Positions 1-8,671 of a DNA stretch of 64,000 bases are shown here, in pieces. The notes under the pieces are model-generated. The model was not told the origin of the DNA. It made no database searches and worked only from the letters and a program-made list of their open reading frames with translations. The translations under genes and the position numbers were made by a program. Position 1 is the stretch's first letter. Each line of letters opens with the position of its first letter. The stretch is from Chryseosolibacter sp044507775 (GTDB taxonomy: Bacteria > Bacteroidota > Bacteroidia > Cytophagales > Cyclobacteriaceae), in NCBI GenBank assembly GCA_044507775.1, contig JBIQIY010000002.1, positions 186,001-250,000 on the forward strand. The letters are read 5' to 3'.

Positions 1-150
1 AATGATGCCGTTCGGGAATATAATTCCTATGTTCGCGGTTACTTCAAAGAGATGGCATTAAACATGTTCGGCGGAGATCAGGACTTTTCACCCCGAACCG
101 GCTTCCAGGCCGCTGCCGGCGCTGAGACGGCCCCCGAGGTGAAATTCTAG
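1..150 (+). CDS. lemA: LemA family protein, C-terminal end only
   Basis: The first 49 codons in frame 1 run without a stop from the window edge to TAG at 148-150, so the gene starts outside the window. The peptide begins NDAVREYNSYVRGYFKEMA and ends in APEVKF. The AVxEYNxY core and the closing GAE.APxVxF are the hallmark end of LemA proteins, which are small inner-membrane-anchored helical-bundle proteins of unclear role. A strong intrinsic terminator follows 50 bases later. The call rests on the C-terminal motif alone. Confidence 0.8.
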   Translation, partial: NDAVREYNSYVRGYFKEMALNMFGGDQDFSPRTGFQAAAGAETAPEVKF

Positions 151-201
151 AACGACATCGATATCAATAAGAATTTTTCTCTCTGCTTGCACTTAGAGAG
201 G

Positions 202-226
202 GTCCCGCGGAAGCGGGACTTTTTTT
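202..226 (+). terminator. Intrinsic terminator after lemA
   Basis: A perfect 7-base-pair GC-rich stem (GTCCCGC at 202-208, GCGGGAC at 213-219) with a GGAA tetraloop is followed by seven T. It ends the lemA transcript, and its T run overlaps the last codon region of the convergent esterase gene. Confidence 0.85.
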
Positions 227-1007
227 ATCGCTTCTGCGCAAACATCCACTTCAGGAAGTCGGGTTCCGCAAAAGCGTTGTCCCAGCTGTTGTGGTTGACA
301 CCCGGGTATTCGGTGTATTTCACCTTTATTTTCAGGTCTTTAAGCTTTTCGACCATGGTGCGTGAGTAGCTCACATTGACAACCGCATCATCCGCACCGT
401 GAAATACCCAAAAAGGAAGTTTCACTTTCGGATAGTGCTGCGCGTCTCCACCACCGCAGATTGGCATGGCGGCCGCAAACATTTCCGGGTAGCGCGCCAC
501 GGCCTCAAACGTGCCCATACCACCCATGGATAATCCGGTGATGTAAACGCGGTTTGCGTTTACTGCCTCCTCCTTCATCAATTTTTCCACCAGAGACATT
601 GCATCGCGTAGCGGAGTCGTGATCGGATCTGAGTAGTCGAACGAAAGTGCGAGCGGTACTTTTTGCCTGTCGATGATCACAGATGACCAGTAGCTCTCCT
701 GCGGGCATTGGGGAAAAACAACAATGGCAGGATATTGCTTACGCATAGCGGAGTCCAGGAAGAGTTTGCCTCCATGGACCAGCTGCTTTTCGTTGTCGTT
801 GCCGCGCTCGCCTGCACCGTGCAGGACGAGGATCAGTGGATACTTCCTGCTCTTATCATAGTTATCCGGATACAGGATCCTGTACGGCAAAACAGATCCT
901 GCCGGAGAAATAAACTCCCGTTTCAGGTAGACGGCTGAATCCTGCGATTTCGCAAAGAATGAGTTGAGAAGAAAAAAGCCACAGAGTGACGTCACGATCA
1001 GGCGCAT
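225..1007 (-). CDS. Secreted alpha/beta-hydrolase esterase (predicted peptidase/PHB-depolymerase-like)
   Basis: This 260-residue protein starts with a signal peptide (hydrophobic residues 4-19, likely cleavage after AKSQ), so it should act in the periplasm or outside the cell. The fold is an alpha/beta hydrolase: an HGAGERG oxyanion-hole region at 63-69, nucleophile Ser160 in GLSMGG, acid Asp206 or Asp207 in HGADD, and His239 in GVNHN. The closest family pattern is the predicted-peptidase/esterase group related to feruloyl esterase and PHB depolymerase; the substrate cannot be read from sequence. It lies 32 bases downstream of infB on the same strand and may be read through from that operon. 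It converges on the lemA terminator. Confidence 0.85.
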   Translation of the reverse strand: MRLIVTSLCGFFLLNSFFAKSQDSAVYLKREFISPAGSVLPYRILYPDNYDKSRKYPLILVLHGAGERGNDNEKQLVHGGKLFLDSAMRKQYPAIVVFPQCPQESYWSSVIIDRQKVPLALSFDYSDPITTPLRDAMSLVEKLMKEEAVNANRVYITGLSMGGMGTFEAVARYPEMFAAAMPICGGGDAQHYPKVKLPFWVFHGADDAVVNVSYSRTMVEKLKDLKIKVKYTEYPGVNHNSWDNAFAEPDFLKWMFAQKR

Positions 1008-1039
1008 ATAACTAAAGTTGTGGTGTTGCGATTTAGCGG

Positions 1040-3721
1040 CTACAGGGTCCGCTTCACTTCGCGGTTTTCGTAGCTTTCAATCACATCGCCAACCTTCATG
1101 TCGCTGAAGCCCTCAATACCGATACCGCAGTCAAACCCGGAGCGCACTTCACTAACGTCATCTTTGAAGCGCTTGAGCGATGAAAGCTTGCCCTGATAGA
1201 CGACAATACCATCGCGTATAAGCCGGATAGGATTTGAGCGTTTGATCAGACCGTCGGTCACCATGCATCCGAGGATCGTTCCGATCTTGGAGATCTTGAA
1301 CACCTCTCTGACCTCCGCATTGCCGACGATAATTTCCTCCACTTGCGGCGCCAGCATACCTTCCATGGCATCCTTGACTTCATCGATGGCATCGTAAATG
1401 ATTGAATATAAACGGATCTCGATTTCTTCGTTTTCAGCAATGCGCTTTGCGGCCTGTGACGGACGCACCTGGAACCCAACGATAATGGCGTCCGATGCAG
1501 ATGCAAGTAACACGTCCGACTCGGAGATTTGCCCGACACCGCGGTGGATAATGCTGACCTCCACTTCCGGCGTAGACAACTTCAGCAGTGAATCCGACAA
1601 CGCTTCAACGGACCCGTCCACATCGCCCTTGACAATGACGTTGAGTTGCTTGAAGTTCCCAATCGCGAGTCTTCGGCCGATCTCATCGAGCGTGATGTGC
1701 TTCTTGGTGCGCATGTTCTGCTCGCGCAGCAGCTGATTGCGTTTTGTGGCAAGTTCGCGGGCCTCGCGGTCCGTCTCCATGACGTTGATCTTTTCACCCG
1801 CTTGCGGTGCGCCGTCGAGACCAAGGATCACGACCGGCGTTGCTGGTCCCGCAATATTCGTTTTCTTACCTGTGTCGTCGAACATTGCTTTTACGCGTCC
1901 GTAGTGCGGACCCGCGAGCAGGATATCTCCTGTTTTCAGACTTCCATTCTGAATCATCACCGTTGTGACATAGCCACGCCCTTTGTCAAGACTGGCTTCA
2001 ATCACAGAGCCGGATGCCGGCTTATTCGGATTCGCTCGCAGATTGAGAAGTTCCGCCTCCAATAAGACTTTTTCCAGCAAGTCCTCAATACCTTGACCGG
2101 TCTTCGCCGATATTTCCTGCGACTGATATTTTCCACCCCACTCCTCAACAAGAATATTGATCTTGGAAAGCGACTCTCTTACCTTATCCGGATTTGCGTT
2201 CGGTTTATCGATCTTGTTGATCGCGATAACGATAGGAACGCCGGCTACGAGCGCGTGATTGATCGCCTCCTTTGTCTGAGGCATAACGTCGTCGTCCGCA
2301 GCGACCACAATTATGGCAATGTCCGTCAGCTTAGCACCACGGGCCCGCATAGCGGTAAATGCTTCGTGACCCGGCGTGTCCAGAAATGCAATCTGGTTCC
2401 CGCTTCTGGTCGTCACGTTATAGGCGCCTATGTGCTGTGTGATTCCACCAGCTTCCGAGGCAGTAACTTTTGTATTGCGGATGTAGTCAAGCAGAGAGGT
2501 CTTACCGTGGTCAACGTGACCCATGATCGTAACGATCGGCGCGCGGGGCTGAAGATCTTCTTCTGCATCCTCCTCTTCCTGAACAACAAGGTCATCGTCG
2601 GCCGAAGCGAACTGAACGTCAAAGCCAAATTCATCAGCAATAACCGTGATCGCCTCCGCATCGAGACGCTGGTTGATCGAAACAAACATTCCCAGGTTCA
2701 GGCACGCCGATATCACATCGTTCACCGTGACGTCCATGAGGGAGGCCAGGTCGTTCGCCGAAATAAACTCGGATACCTTCAGCGTCTTGGAGGACTTTTC
2801 GTCCTGAATCATTTGTTGCTCCTGTGCGTCGGAGTATGCCTGCCGCTTCTCGCGGCGATACTTTGAGCCGCTCGTTTTCTTGCTTCCGCCACTGAGCTTT
2901 GCAAGTGTTGCCTTTATCTGATCCTGAATCTCCTTTTCCGAAGGCTCTTCTTTCTGTATACGCGGCGATCCCTGGCCACGTCCGCGTTGCTGCGGTCGCA
3001 CGCCACCGCGTTGTGGAGCCTGCGCCGGGTCTGTTGCTATTCTTTTCCGGGGGCGCTTGCCTTTCCGGTCATCCTTAAGATCGGAAGACGCAACCGGCGG
3101 CGTTTCTTTTTTCTTCTCAGCCGGCAGCTCGATTTTGTCGACAACCTTCAGGCCTTTCAGTTTATCTGCCCGGGCCTTGATCAGCTCCTGCTCGGGATGT
3201 TTGTCTTCGGTGATTTCGGGAGACACCTCCACCGCGGGCGTTTCAGCTACGGGAGCTGCTTCCGGCGCAGCCGGCGGCAATTCCTCCTCGGTTTTTTTCG
3301 CCGGTGCCTTTTTCTCTAACTCGATCTTACCCAGAACCTTAATACCTTCAAGCTTCGGCTTTTCGCGCTCGACCTTTTCAGCTTTCGATTCCTCTTTAAC
3401 CTTGAGATCCTTGGACCCAAGATTTTTGATGAGAATACTCTCTTCCTCGTCGACGCGTTTTTTAGCCGCTTCTTTTTCGCGATCGGCCGTGACGTTTTCA
3501 ACGTGCTTGGTTCCGATCGTCAATCCCGACGCTTCAAGTTTTTCAGAAGCAGACGATGCAAACTCTTTGGAGAGCATGGCATACTGCTCACCAGTGAGTT
3601 TCGCGTTCGGGTTGTCGTCAACAGTAAAACCTTTTTTGGACAAAAACTCCAGAATGGTGTTATGCCCAACGTTAAGTTTCCTCGACGCCTGCCCTAACCG
3701 TATCATCTTTACTTCTGCCAT
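1040..3721 (-). CDS. infB: Translation initiation factor IF-2
   Basis: IF-2 is the GTPase that brings initiator tRNA to the 30S subunit. The start is placed at ATG 3721 (MAEVKMIRLGQ); a TTG two codons upstream is also open. The order is an N-terminal IF2_N helical domain (RLGQASRKLNVGHNTILEF), a long charged linker rich in Glu, Lys and Pro (about residues 70-310), a second IF2_N module, then the GTPase with G1 GHVDHGKT near residue 400, G3 DTPGHEAF and G4 NKID, followed by the beta-barrel and C-terminal tRNA-binding domains. The length of about 893 residues is ordinary for this phylum. It is the last core gene of the rimP-nusA-infB operon. Confidence 0.97.
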   Translation of the reverse strand: MAEVKMIRLGQASRKLNVGHNTILEFLSKKGFTVDDNPNAKLTGEQYAMLSKEFASSASEKLEASGLTIGTKHVENVTADREKEAAKKRVDEEESILIKNLGSKDLKVKEESKAEKVEREKPKLEGIKVLGKIELEKKAPAKKTEEELPPAAPEAAPVAETPAVEVSPEITEDKHPEQELIKARADKLKGLKVVDKIELPAEKKKETPPVASSDLKDDRKGKRPRKRIATDPAQAPQRGGVRPQQRGRGQGSPRIQKEEPSEKEIQDQIKATLAKLSGGSKKTSGSKYRREKRQAYSDAQEQQMIQDEKSSKTLKVSEFISANDLASLMDVTVNDVISACLNLGMFVSINQRLDAEAITVIADEFGFDVQFASADDDLVVQEEEDAEEDLQPRAPIVTIMGHVDHGKTSLLDYIRNTKVTASEAGGITQHIGAYNVTTRSGNQIAFLDTPGHEAFTAMRARGAKLTDIAIIVVAADDDVMPQTKEAINHALVAGVPIVIAINKIDKPNANPDKVRESLSKINILVEEWGGKYQSQEISAKTGQGIEDLLEKVLLEAELLNLRANPNKPASGSVIEASLDKGRGYVTTVMIQNGSLKTGDILLAGPHYGRVKAMFDDTGKKTNIAGPATPVVILGLDGAPQAGEKINVMETDREARELATKRNQLLREQNMRTKKHITLDEIGRRLAIGNFKQLNVIVKGDVDGSVEALSDSLLKLSTPEVEVSIIHRGVGQISESDVLLASASDAIIVGFQVRPSQAAKRIAENEEIEIRLYSIIYDAIDEVKDAMEGMLAPQVEEIIVGNAEVREVFKISKIGTILGCMVTDGLIKRSNPIRLIRDGIVVYQGKLSSLKRFKDDVSEVRSGFDCGIGIEGFSDMKVGDVIESYENREVKRTL

Positions 3722-3772
3722 GCTCAAATATCCCTATGATTTTCTAATTTCTTTTCGTTGAAAGTGAATTAT

Positions 3773-5041
3773 TTATTCAAATTCCTTCTTTAGGACCCCC
3801 AAAACGCTCTCAACCGTTTCTTCTTCGAGGTCTGTTCTGCGAACAAGCTCCTCTTTGTTAAGGTTCAGCACGCTTTTCGCTGTATCAAGTCCGATGCGTT
3901 TCAGTTCATCCAGGACCCAGCTTTCGATCTCGTCGGAGAATTCATCGAGGTCAACGTCTTCATCCTGTTGACCTTCGGCAAGCTCTCTGAATACATCGAT
4001 CTCATATCCAACCAGCCGGCTTGCAAGTTTGATATTCAGACCTCCTTTTCCAATAGCCAGTGAAACCTGATCCGGTTTCAGATAAACGGACACACGGCCG
4101 TTTTCCTTATCGATCTTGATCGACGTGATCTTCGCCGGGCTGAGCGCGCGCTGAATATATAATTCAAGGTTTTCGGTAAAGTTAATAACATCGATGTTTT
4201 CATTCTGCAATTCGCGAACAATTGCGTGTATGCGTGATCCCTTCATTCCGACACATGCGCCCACCGGATCGATTCTGTCATCGTACGATTCCACCGCAAC
4301 CTTGGCGCGCTCGCCTGGTTCGCGGACGACTTTCTTGATTGTGATCAGGCCGTCATACACTTCAGGAACTTCCTGTTCAAATAACCGCTCGAGAAAAACG
4401 GGTGACGTTCTCGACAAAATGATTTTCGGATTTCCGTTCACCATTTCGACTTTATGAACGATGGCCCGCACGTTCTCCCCTTTGCGGTAGCGGTCCTTCT
4501 GAATTTGTTCTCCGCGTGGAATCGATATCTCATTCCCTTCGCCGTCGATGAGCAACACTTCCTTGCTCAACACCTGGTAGACTTCTCCCGTGATGATCTC
4601 TCCCACGATATCCTTGTACTTTTGATAGAGAATATCCTTTTCAAGATCCTTAACCTTCTGCATGAGCGTCTGTCGGGCGGTCGTTACCGCTCTCCTTCCA
4701 AATTCTTCGATATCAATCTGTTCCGACACTTCTTCGCCCACTTCAAAATCAGGCTCGATCTTTCGCGCTTCGGTTATACTGATTTTGTCATGGTCCCAGA
4801 TGTCCTCGGAATCGTCTTCCACGATTTCGCGAATCCGGTAAATCTCCAGATCGCCTTTGTCTGCGTTGATAATGATGTCAAAGTTGTCTGTCGGGACAAT
4901 CTTGCCATTTTCATCCACGCCATATTTCTTTTTAATCATGTTCCTGAAAACGTCTTCCAGGATGCGGATCATCGTGGGCCGGTCAATATTCTTCTGTTTC
5001 GCGAACTCGGCAAACGATTCGATTAAGGTTGAGATATCCAT
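3773..5041 (-). CDS. nusA: Transcription termination/antitermination factor NusA
   Basis: NusA binds RNA polymerase and controls pausing, termination and antitermination. The 422-residue protein has the N-terminal polymerase-binding domain (1-~130), an S1 domain (from about 135, GEIITGEVYQ), and two KH domains holding VGACVGMKGSRI and SLAIGKGGLNIKLA. It ends in an acidic helical segment with NLNKEELVRRTDLEEE. It is between rimP and infB, the usual order, with 51 bases to infB. The ATG at 5041 is 16 bases after the rimP stop. Confidence 0.97.
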   Translation of the reverse strand: MDISTLIESFAEFAKQKNIDRPTMIRILEDVFRNMIKKKYGVDENGKIVPTDNFDIIINADKGDLEIYRIREIVEDDSEDIWDHDKISITEARKIEPDFEVGEEVSEQIDIEEFGRRAVTTARQTLMQKVKDLEKDILYQKYKDIVGEIITGEVYQVLSKEVLLIDGEGNEISIPRGEQIQKDRYRKGENVRAIVHKVEMVNGNPKIILSRTSPVFLERLFEQEVPEVYDGLITIKKVVREPGERAKVAVESYDDRIDPVGACVGMKGSRIHAIVRELQNENIDVINFTENLELYIQRALSPAKITSIKIDKENGRVSVYLKPDQVSLAIGKGGLNIKLASRLVGYEIDVFRELAEGQQDEDVDLDEFSDEIESWVLDELKRIGLDTAKSVLNLNKEELVRRTDLEEETVESVLGVLKKEFE

Positions 5042-5057
5042 ATTGTTTTAAAAAATG

Positions 5058-5522
5058 TTATTTGAACGATACCAGAACAAACGTCTTATCAATTTGGGAA
5101 AACGGTATTTCCACTTCCCGTGATTCTTTCTTTTTGCCCGCGCCGGTTTCCTGCACCAGCACAATTTTTTCGTCTGTTACTTCTTTCAGCTTTCCCTCAA
5201 GCGTCGCCTCTTTGCTGACGACCTTTACTGAACGGCCGGTATTCTTGCGATATTGACGCTTTAGCTTCAGCGGGTGCTCCAGGCCGGGAGTCGAAACTTC
5301 GAGGAGATAGTTGTCTTGCTTGAAGTATTCGCGCTCATCGAGCTCCTTTGAAATAATTCGACTCAGATCAGCACAGTCATCAATGGTTATGCCATGGTCG
5401 CCATCGATGATGATTAACACCCTTCCGGGGATCTTCTTTGCGGAAACGATGACCTCCACCAAAAACTTATCCGGCGACAAGTTCGCCTCGGCGATCGTCC
5501 GGATTTCCTCAACCAGTTCCAT
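5058..5522 (-). CDS. rimP: Ribosome maturation factor RimP
   Basis: RimP assists 30S subunit assembly. The 154-residue protein has the two-domain RimP layout: an N-terminal alpha/beta part (VEVIVSAKKIPGRVLIIIDG) with the GITIDDCADLSRIISKELDE helix, then STPGLEHPLK, the family signature, and a C-terminal small beta domain. The start is placed at ATG 5522 (MELVEEIRT); a TTG at 5528 is in frame but is less likely. It is the first gene of the nusA-infB operon, behind a well-formed promoter and a leader hairpin that ends only 22 bases before the start codon. Confidence 0.95.
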   Translation of the reverse strand: MELVEEIRTIAEANLSPDKFLVEVIVSAKKIPGRVLIIIDGDHGITIDDCADLSRIISKELDEREYFKQDNYLLEVSTPGLEHPLKLKRQYRKNTGRSVKVVSKEATLEGKLKEVTDEKIVLVQETGAGKKKESREVEIPFSQIDKTFVLVSFK

Positions 5523-5544
5523 CTCCAAAATATTGGATAAACAA

Positions 5545-5566
5545 AGAGGGGACGTCTGTCCCCTCT
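5545..5566 (-). terminator. Leader hairpin before rimP, terminator-like
   Basis: A perfect 9-base-pair stem (AGAGGGGAC / GTCCCCTCT) with a 4-base loop is followed on the minus strand by TTTGTTTAT. It is in the 5' untranslated region of rimP-nusA-infB, between the promoter at 5592-5622 and the start codon. No gene on either strand would use it as an ordinary end-of-gene terminator, so attenuation or RNA protection is more likely. Confidence 0.6.
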
Positions 5567-5587
5567 AAAATTTTTCTCTCAGAAAGC

Positions 5588-5615
5588 TTGGCAAAAATAT
5601 AACTTTTTAACTTTC
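5588..5615 (+). promoter_or_regulatory. Possible promoter for the M28 peptidase
   Basis: TTG at 5588-5590 is followed after 17 bases by TAACTTTC (5608-5615), one base from the TAnnTTTG consensus. It overlaps the divergent rimP promoter, so the two could compete. Confidence 0.35.
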
Positions 5616-5622
5616 CCGCAAA
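5592..5622 (-). promoter_or_regulatory. Bacteroidota-type promoter for rimP-nusA-infB
   Basis: On the minus strand TTTG (5622-5619) is followed by exactly 19 bases and TATTTTTG (5599-5592). This is a full match to the -33 TTTG and -7 TAnnTTTG elements of the primary sigma factor of this phylum. The predicted start of transcription is near 5585, giving a leader of about 63 bases. Confidence 0.7.
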
Positions 5623-5649
5623 ATATTGCGTTAATTAAGCCCCGTAAGC

Positions 5650-6651
5650 ATGAACTACAGACCTTTTTTTGTCGCCATTCTACTCCTTGCCGCTTCCTGC
5701 GGCACAGATCGCAGTAAGGAGAAAGCGGCTGAAAGCGACAAGCAGGTAAAAAACATCGAAGTTCCACCCTTCAATGCGGATTCAGCCTATCATTACGTCG
5801 CCGCGCAGGTTGCGTTCGGGCCCCGTATCCCAAATACCGCCGCCCACCGCCAGGCTGGGGATTACTTCGTCGAGACATTTAAGCGATTTGGAGCGCAGAT
5901 AACGATCCAGGAGTTCGAGGCACAAAACTATGCCGGTCACAAGCTGAATCTGAAGAACATTGTAGCCGCATTCAACCCGGAAAAGTCGCGCAGAATACTC
6001 CTGGCAGCGCACTGGGATACACGCCCCTTCTCAGACAAGGATCCGGAGAAACCGCGCGCCACTTTTCCCGGCGCAAATGATGGCGCCAGTGGCGTTGGTG
6101 TGCTGCTCGAAATTGCCCGCGTCCTCAGCTCAAATTCGATGCCCGAAGTCGGCGTTGATATCATCCTCTTTGACGGCGAAGACTGGGGTGAACCGGAAGG
6201 CCAACAACAGACTCATCCATTGCCGGATGGGTTGCAGGAATGGTGGTGCCTCGGATCTCAGCACTGGGCGCGCAACAAGCACAAGCCCAACTATTCCGCG
6301 TACTATGGCATCCTGCTCGACATGGTTGGCGCCAGGAGCGCCCAGTTTCACCGCGAGGGATATTCAATGGAGTTTGCTCCCAGCATCGTCGAGAAAGTCT
6401 GGGGTCACGCACGAAGGCTGGGCTACTCGCACATCTTCGTACCAAAGACGGAAGGCGGCATAACCGACGACCACCTTTTTGTGAACACGATCGCCCGCAT
6501 TCCAATGATCAACATCGTTCACTTCGAACCGGGCATCGGGTACTTCGGCGATTTTCACCATTCTCAAAAAGACAACCTGGAGTTGATCAATGCTGAAATG
6601 CTCGGTATTGTCGGGACGACCGTGCTGAACACGATTTACTACGAAGACTAG
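5650..6651 (+). CDS. M28 family metallopeptidase lipoprotein (glutaminyl-cyclase-like)
   Basis: The 333-residue protein has a lipoprotein signal (LLAAS then Cys17), so it is probably anchored to the outer membrane. The zinc-peptidase core shows HWDTRPF (His121, Asp123), GANDGASG (Asp144) and LFDGEDWG (Glu177), with a final His in the GDFHHSQKDN segment near the C-terminus. The pattern fits family M28 aminopeptidases and the related glutaminyl-peptide cyclotransferases; the two cannot be separated from motifs alone. It is transcribed divergently from the rimP operon and ends 13 bases before convergent rfbA. Confidence 0.88.
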   Translation: MNYRPFFVAILLLAASCGTDRSKEKAAESDKQVKNIEVPPFNADSAYHYVAAQVAFGPRIPNTAAHRQAGDYFVETFKRFGAQITIQEFEAQNYAGHKLNLKNIVAAFNPEKSRRILLAAHWDTRPFSDKDPEKPRATFPGANDGASGVGVLLEIARVLSSNSMPEVGVDIILFDGEDWGEPEGQQQTHPLPDGLQEWWCLGSQHWARNKHKPNYSAYYGILLDMVGARSAQFHREGYSMEFAPSIVEKVWGHARRLGYSHIFVPKTEGGITDDHLFVNTIARIPMINIVHFEPGIGYFGDFHHSQKDNLELINAEMLGIVGTTVLNTIYYED

Positions 6652-6664
6652 AAGTCAACGCAAA

Positions 6665-7531
6665 CTAGATGTAGTCCGGGAGATTCTTCAGGTACACTCC
6701 GTAACCGCTTTTTTCAAGGGGCTTCGCCAGCTCGAGCAACTGCTCCTTTGTGATAAATCCACGGCGGAATGCCACTTCTTCGATGCACCCGATCTTCAGC
6801 CCCTGGCGTTGCTCGATGACCTGTACAAAGTTCGCAGCCTGCATCAGGGAATCAAAAGTACCGGTATCAAGCCATGCCGTTCCCCGACTCATGGCAGCGA
6901 CTTTCAGTCTCCCTTTTTTGAGGTAAGCATTGTTCACATCCGTGATCTCAAGTTCACCGCGGGGACTAGGCTTAATGGATTTCGCGATAGAGATCACCTC
7001 ATTGTCGTAAAAGTACAGACCGGGAACAGCATAGCTCGACTTTGGCTTCAGCGGTTTTTCCTCGATCGATATCGCCCGCTGATCTTTGTCAAATTCGACA
7101 ACGCCGTATCGCTCCGGGTCCGTGACGTGGTAGGCGAAAACTACTCCGCCGTCGGGGTCGACATTGCTTTCCAGCAAACGTTTCAAACCCGATCCATAAA
7201 AAATGTTGTCGCCCAGTATCAGCGCGACCTTTTCTTTTCCTACGAATTTTTCGCCGATGATAAACGCTTGCGCAAGGCCCTCTGGCTTCGGCTGCGCTTC
7301 GTATTGAAATTTACACCCGTATCGTGTTCCGTCTCCGAGCAATCTCTCGAACATCGGCAGATCGTGCGGCGTGGAAATGATGAGTATTTCGTTTATCCCC
7401 GCCATCATGAGAACGGACAAAGGATAATAGATCATCGGTTTGTCGTACAGTGGCATCAGTTGCTTGCTGATCGCCAGCGTTAACGGATACAGTCTCGTAC
7501 CGGATCCACCCGCTAAAATGATTCCCTTCAT
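6665..7531 (-). CDS. rfbA: Glucose-1-phosphate thymidylyltransferase
   Basis: RfbA makes dTDP-glucose from glucose 1-phosphate and dTTP, the first step to dTDP-rhamnose and related sugars. At 288 residues it has the usual length. The nucleotide-binding GGSGTRLYPLT at 8-18, SKQLMPLYDKPMIYYPLS, and the LGDNIFYG metal-binding region are all present. It is the last gene of the ugd-uxs-rfbB-rfbA operon, 43 bases after rfbB. RfbC and RfbD, needed for dTDP-rhamnose, are not in this window. Confidence 0.96.
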   Translation of the reverse strand: MKGIILAGGSGTRLYPLTLAISKQLMPLYDKPMIYYPLSVLMMAGINEILIISTPHDLPMFERLLGDGTRYGCKFQYEAQPKPEGLAQAFIIGEKFVGKEKVALILGDNIFYGSGLKRLLESNVDPDGGVVFAYHVTDPERYGVVEFDKDQRAISIEEKPLKPKSSYAVPGLYFYDNEVISIAKSIKPSPRGELEITDVNNAYLKKGRLKVAAMSRGTAWLDTGTFDSLMQAANFVQVIEQRQGLKIGCIEEVAFRRGFITKEQLLELAKPLEKSGYGVYLKNLPDYI

Positions 7532-7574
7532 AGTCGCAGTTCAAGGATTAATTTCACATTCGTATTCTATCGCG

Positions 7575-8633
7575 TTACCTTCCCTGGTACATGTGCGAGT
7601 AATACTGGAGATATTCTCCCGAAGTGACGTTCTTCAACCACTCCTGATTGGTAAGATACCAATCTATTGTTTTCTCCAGTCCTTTTTCGAAAGGTGTTTC
7701 AGGACGCCATCCGGTTTCACTCGCGAGTTTAGACGCATCAATTGCGTATCGGAGGTCATGTCCCGGGCGATCTTTTACATAGGTGATCAGTTTCTCAGAT
7801 TCGCCGTCGTCGCGGCCGAGTTTCTTGTCCATGATCCGGCACACCAAAGTTACGAGGTCGATATTCTTCCACTCATTGTTTCCCCCGATGTTGTAAACTT
7901 CGCCGGCCTTTCCCTTGTGGAAAATCGCATCGATAGCCCGCGCATGGTCTTCGACGAAAAGCCAGTCGCGTACGTTTTCTCCCTTGCCATAAACGGGAAG
8001 TGGCTTCTTATGCAAGATGTTGTTAATGATCAGCGGTATCAGCTTCTCCGGAAAATGATAAGGGCCATAGTTATTGGAACACCTGCTGATAATCGCGGGT
8101 AAGCCAAAACTGTGATAGAAGGCACTCACAAAATGATCGCTCCCTGCTTTGGATGCCGAATAAGGAGATCGCGGATCAATTTTGGTTTCTTCCGTGAAAT
8201 ATTCTCCCTGGCCGGCCACACCATAAACCTCGTCGGTAGATATATGATAAAAGACCCGGTCGTTGAAATTCGGATGCCACGCAGCCTGAGCGGCGCGCAG
8301 AAGATTCAACGTTCCAACAATGTTCGTGTTAGCAAATTCCGCAGGGTTGTGTAACGACCGGTCCACATGCGATTCCGCGGCCAGGTGGATGACACCGTCA
8401 ACTTCATATTTCTGAAACAACTTGAAAAGGAATTCGACATCGAGGATGTCACCTTTTTCAAACCGGTAATTCGATTCGCGTTCGATGTCCTTGAGATTCT
8501 CCAGGTTGCCCGCATAAGTCAGCTTATCAAGATTTATAATCTGGTAATGCGGATACCGTTTCACGAACAGTCTGACCACATGCGAACCGATGAAACCGGC
8601 ACCACCGGTAATAATGATATTCCTTGCATTCAT
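7575..8633 (-). CDS. rfbB: dTDP-glucose 4,6-dehydratase
   Basis: This 352-residue short-chain dehydrogenase converts dTDP-glucose to dTDP-4-keto-6-deoxyglucose. It shows the Rossmann GGAGFIGSH motif at 10-18, HLAAESHVDRS, HISTDEVYG and the catalytic YSASK. ENVRDWLFVEDHARA is also typical of RfbB. It is 38 bases downstream of the UDP-glucuronate decarboxylase gene on the same strand. Confidence 0.96.
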   Translation of the reverse strand: MNARNIIITGGAGFIGSHVVRLFVKRYPHYQIINLDKLTYAGNLENLKDIERESNYRFEKGDILDVEFLFKLFQKYEVDGVIHLAAESHVDRSLHNPAEFANTNIVGTLNLLRAAQAAWHPNFNDRVFYHISTDEVYGVAGQGEYFTEETKIDPRSPYSASKAGSDHFVSAFYHSFGLPAIISRCSNNYGPYHFPEKLIPLIINNILHKKPLPVYGKGENVRDWLFVEDHARAIDAIFHKGKAGEVYNIGGNNEWKNIDLVTLVCRIMDKKLGRDDGESEKLITYVKDRPGHDLRYAIDASKLASETGWRPETPFEKGLEKTIDWYLTNQEWLKNVTSGEYLQYYSHMYQGR

Positions 8634-8671
8634 AAAAAAACGAAATTAAGGAGCCGGCAGAGCTTACCGGC

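Noticed and set aside
2093..2866. Long plus-strand ORF (257 codons) inside infB
   Set aside because: It is antisense to a certain IF-2 gene, and its Arg/Cys/His-rich translation matches nothing.
3057..3761. Plus-strand Ser-rich ORF (234 codons) opposite the infB linker
   Set aside because: It arises from the repetitive Lys/Glu codons of the IF-2 linker read in antisense.
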